The notes beneath the pieces were generated by a model that did no database searches, was not told where the DNA came from, and saw nothing but the letters and a program-made list of their open reading frames with translations. From Anaerolineae bacterium (GTDB lineage Bacteria; Chloroflexota; Anaerolineae; 4572-78; J111): DNA of 64,000 bases. The translations under genes were made by a program, and so were the position numbers. Where the stretch lies: assembly GCA_022071955.1 (NCBI GenBank), contig JAJVIM010000003.1:1-64000 (forward strand), read 5' to 3'. Positions 62,008 through 64,000 of this stretch are shown here, in pieces (the first letter of the stretch is position 1; every line of letters starts with the position of its first letter).

Positions 62008-63855
62008 TTATTTGAGGATCATCGGCAAAAAGGTTTTGAACGGCGCTTCGGTCAGCACGGGGGTGTTGGCCACCGACACGTTGTTTTTTACGTTGTAATC
62101 AAGTTCTGCGGCCGCCGCCGTAGAGGTGTTGGTCAGCGTGATGCCGCTGGTGGTTGGGGTAATAATGAGGGTGACTGTGGCCGCGCCGTTCACCGGCAGC
62201 GCACCGAGGGTGCAAACAATATCGCCGCTGCCGGGCGCGCTGCAACCGCCCTGGCTGGTTGAAACCTGGCCAACGGTTACCCCGGACACCAGCGTGTTGG
62301 TGAGCGTGACCCCGGTAGCCAGCGCCGGGCCATTGTTGGCCACGCTGATGGTGTAATGCAGCGGCCTATCAACCACAACCGGATTGGGGCTGGCAGTTTG
62401 GGTTACCGCCAAATCAAGGTCACCCAACGATTGCAGGGAGGCCAGCACATTGAGCCGGCCGTGGCCGTAGGTGTTGTCCGGGCCGGCGCTGCCCAAATCG
62501 ACCACGCCGTTAAGCAGAGCCGCTTCCTGTTCATCCACGGTAAGCTGCGGCGAGGCGCTCAGCAGCAGTGCCAGCGCGCCGGCCACGTGCGGCGCCGCCA
62601 GCGATGTGCCGGTGGTGTTGTAGTGCATACCAAACAGATCGGTGGTGTAAATGTTAACGCCGGGCGCGACAATTTCCGGGTAGGTTGTGCCATCGCAGGC
62701 GGAGGGACCGCGGCTGCTGGAGCTGTAAATAATGTCAGAATTATCCACCGCACCCACGGCGAAGGCTTCCGGGTAATTGGCCGGGCTGAAAGTGGCCGAC
62801 GGGTTATTGCCGGCAGCAAAAATGGGCAGAATACCGGCGGCCCGGATATTTTGCAGCGCAGTACGAAATTCGTAATCGCAGCCGGCCGTCCACGTCCACG
62901 AATTGTTGAGCACGTGCGGCGCATCGGGCGTGTTGGGGTCGCCATCGGGATCGAGCACCCATTGCAGCGCCTGATGAATGGCCAGCACCGTAGCAAAGCC
63001 GGAATTATTAAAAATTTTGGCCGCAATCCACTGCGCGTCGGGGGCCAGGCCGTAAGCCCGGCCATTGGTTTGGCCCCCAACCGTTACACCCATTGTCCAC
63101 GTGCCGTGGCCGTGCAGATCATTGGGCGTGGCGTTTTGGTGGTAGGGATCAAACCAACTGTTGCTGCCGCCCCGCCAACTGCTGGCCAAATCCTGGTGAT
63201 AAGCAATATCGACCCCCGTATCCAGATAACCAATTACAATTCCCTGCCCGGTGTACCCCAGATTCCACATGGCCGGGGCGTTGACAAGCTGGAGATTCGC
63301 TTCGGGGACGGCCAGCGTTACCACATCCTGCGGCGGAGGCGGCGGCGCTTGAAGGGTGGCGTTGGCGCTAATGGAGGCGACTTCCGGCCGCGCGGCCAGT
63401 TCCAAAATAATGTCCGGCGTGGCGGTAACGGCCAGGCCATTGATTATCCACAGATACTCAACCTGCCCAACCCGGCCTTCGGCGCGGCGCTGGTTGAGCA
63501 AAACTTTCAACGCGCGCTGGCTGATATTGGCCCGGGTTTGTAACTGTTCGATGACGTTTTTAAGCCGGGCCGCCCGATTGGCCCCGGGCGGGGTTGCCGC
63601 CAGTTGGCTGAGAGGTGTTTGCTCGGTGAGGGTGACAATCACCGTGAGCATGTCCCCGGCCGGCATCGATTTTAACGCGGCCAGTACATCGGGGGATAGT
63701 TTTGAGCCGCCGCTTTGGGCGGCGGGCACAGCCGGCTGAACCTGCGGCCGCAGCGAGCCGGCCTGCGCCGGGCCAGTTGACCCGGCCAACAGGATAAAAA
63801 GCGTCGCGGCCAGCGCGACCAATGTTTTGGGCATAAGGTGTAACTTAATCGACAT
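62008..63855 (-). CDS. Secreted S8 subtilisin-like protease with DUF11 domain
   Basis: 615 residues. A signal peptide (about 1-32, ending TGPAQAG) and a propeptide-like region (about 50-150) precede the S8 domain with Asp212 (YLDTGVD), His250 (GHGTW) and Ser418 (TGTSLAAPH). About residues 485-600 form a DUF11-type beta-sandwich repeat (DLAVTQTASPNPV). The protein ends in FKTFLPMILK, like a short hydrophobic tail shared by other Chloroflexi secreted proteins. The start is uncertain: ATG at 63855 and 63834 both lack a strong ribosome site. It is probably an extracellular scavenging protease. Confidence 0.9.
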   Translation of the reverse strand: MSIKLHLMPKTLVALAATLFILLAGSTGPAQAGSLRPQVQPAVPAAQSGGSKLSPDVLAALKSMPAGDMLTVIVTLTEQTPLSQLAATPPGANRAARLKNVIEQLQTRANISQRALKVLLNQRRAEGRVGQVEYLWIINGLAVTATPDIILELAARPEVASISANATLQAPPPPPQDVVTLAVPEANLQLVNAPAMWNLGYTGQGIVIGYLDTGVDIAYHQDLASSWRGGSNSWFDPYHQNATPNDLHGHGTWTMGVTVGGQTNGRAYGLAPDAQWIAAKIFNNSGFATVLAIHQALQWVLDPDGDPNTPDAPHVLNNSWTWTAGCDYEFRTALQNIRAAGILPIFAAGNNPSATFSPANYPEAFAVGAVDNSDIIYSSSSRGPSACDGTTYPEIVAPGVNIYTTDLFGMHYNTTGTSLAAPHVAGALALLLSASPQLTVDEQEAALLNGVVDLGSAGPDNTYGHGRLNVLASLQSLGDLDLAVTQTASPNPVVVDRPLHYTISVANNGPALATGVTLTNTLVSGVTVGQVSTSQGGCSAPGSGDIVCTLGALPVNGAATVTLIITPTTSGITLTNTSTAAAAELDYNVKNNVSVANTPVLTEAPFKTFLPMILK

Positions 63856-63873
63856 TCGGGTAAACTAATGGAC

Positions 63874-63984
63874 TCAGGCCAGCCACAACACCAAAACAAA
63901 CAGCAGCAGTAACGTGCTAATCGTGCCAATCAACCCCCACAAATCGTCAAATTTTTCCGGCTGGGTTGTAATTGAATGTTTCAT
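63874..63984 (-). CDS. Small single-helix membrane peptide (36 aa)
   Basis: ATG at 63984 and TGA at 63874-63876 enclose 36 codons: a polar start (KHSITTQPEKFDD), then one membrane helix built almost wholly of Leu, Val and Phe (LLLLFVLVLWLA). It lies 18 bases upstream of the subtilase gene. The ribosome site is weak. Similar tiny membrane proteins are widespread, but none is recognised here. It may be a chance reading frame. Confidence 0.4.
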   Translation of the reverse strand: MKHSITTQPEKFDDLWGLIGTISTLLLLFVLVLWLA

Positions 63985-64000
63985 CGCTTATTAATACCCC

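Overview
The window looks like chromosomal DNA of a Chloroflexota bacterium, probably Anaerolineae- or Caldilineae-like. No rRNA or other marker gene is present, so this placement is inference. It rests on moderately high GC, very long signalling proteins that end in STAND-type ATPase plus TPR regions, zinc-ribbon/cyclase/ATPase/TPR proteins, a BTAD-type regulator, Thr/Pro-rich linkers in a secreted lipoprotein, and a C-terminal FLPMILK tail on a subtilase. I saw no tRNA, rRNA, CRISPR array, transposase or prophage gene.

Region 1 (about 1-24.1 kb, all on the minus strand) is a signalling block. It contains two hybrid histidine kinases, a NarX/NarL-type receiver-kinase with its LuxR-type response regulator, a 1602-residue metallo-beta-lactamase/STAS/pseudokinase/ATPase/TPR fusion, two tandem zinc-ribbon/cyclase/ATPase/TPR paralogues (one with all cyclase catalytic residues lost), and an AraC regulator. 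Three promoters in this block share a palindrome of the form ATAGGG-N5/6-CCCTAY centred near -42 (class II activator position). Several intrinsic terminators separate the units.

Region 2 (24.2-30 kb, plus strand) is a corrinoid-dependent methyltransferase locus: a xylose-isomerase-like TIM-barrel protein, a cobalamin riboswitch behind a TATAAT box, a corrinoid protein, a UroD-family methyltransferase, a terminator-like hairpin, a RACo-type corrinoid activator and a MetH-activation-domain-like protein. The divergent AraC gene is the likely regulator.

Region 3 (30-42.3 kb, plus strand) carries surface and transport genes: a lipoprotein with Thr/Pro linker behind a full-consensus sigma-70 promoter, a secreted BNR-repeat sialidase-like protein, a small 15-residue-repeat protein, a CLC transporter with CBS and TrkA-C domains, and an ABC importer (LysM-fused binding protein, two permeases, ATPase) followed by an MFS transporter. 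The importer lies behind a Pho-box-like run of five 11-bp repeats.

Region 4 (42.3-53.6 kb) is a minus-strand set of small stress, detoxification and accessory proteins: AlkZ-like, DUF1697, four RibD/DHFR-like genes (one a remnant), a MoaD/ThiS-like protein coupled to a BNR protein, ABM, DinB-like behind a LexA-type box, DUF2277, YdeI-like, GNAT, PhnB/VOC and DoxX. It is bounded by a divergent HxlR-type regulator predicted to be leaderless.

Region 5 (53.7-64 kb) holds a 1777-residue BTAD/hydrolase/ATPase/TPR/Ser-Thr kinase fusion, then minus-strand genes for a DMT exporter, a PIG-L deacetylase, small membrane proteins and a subtilase.
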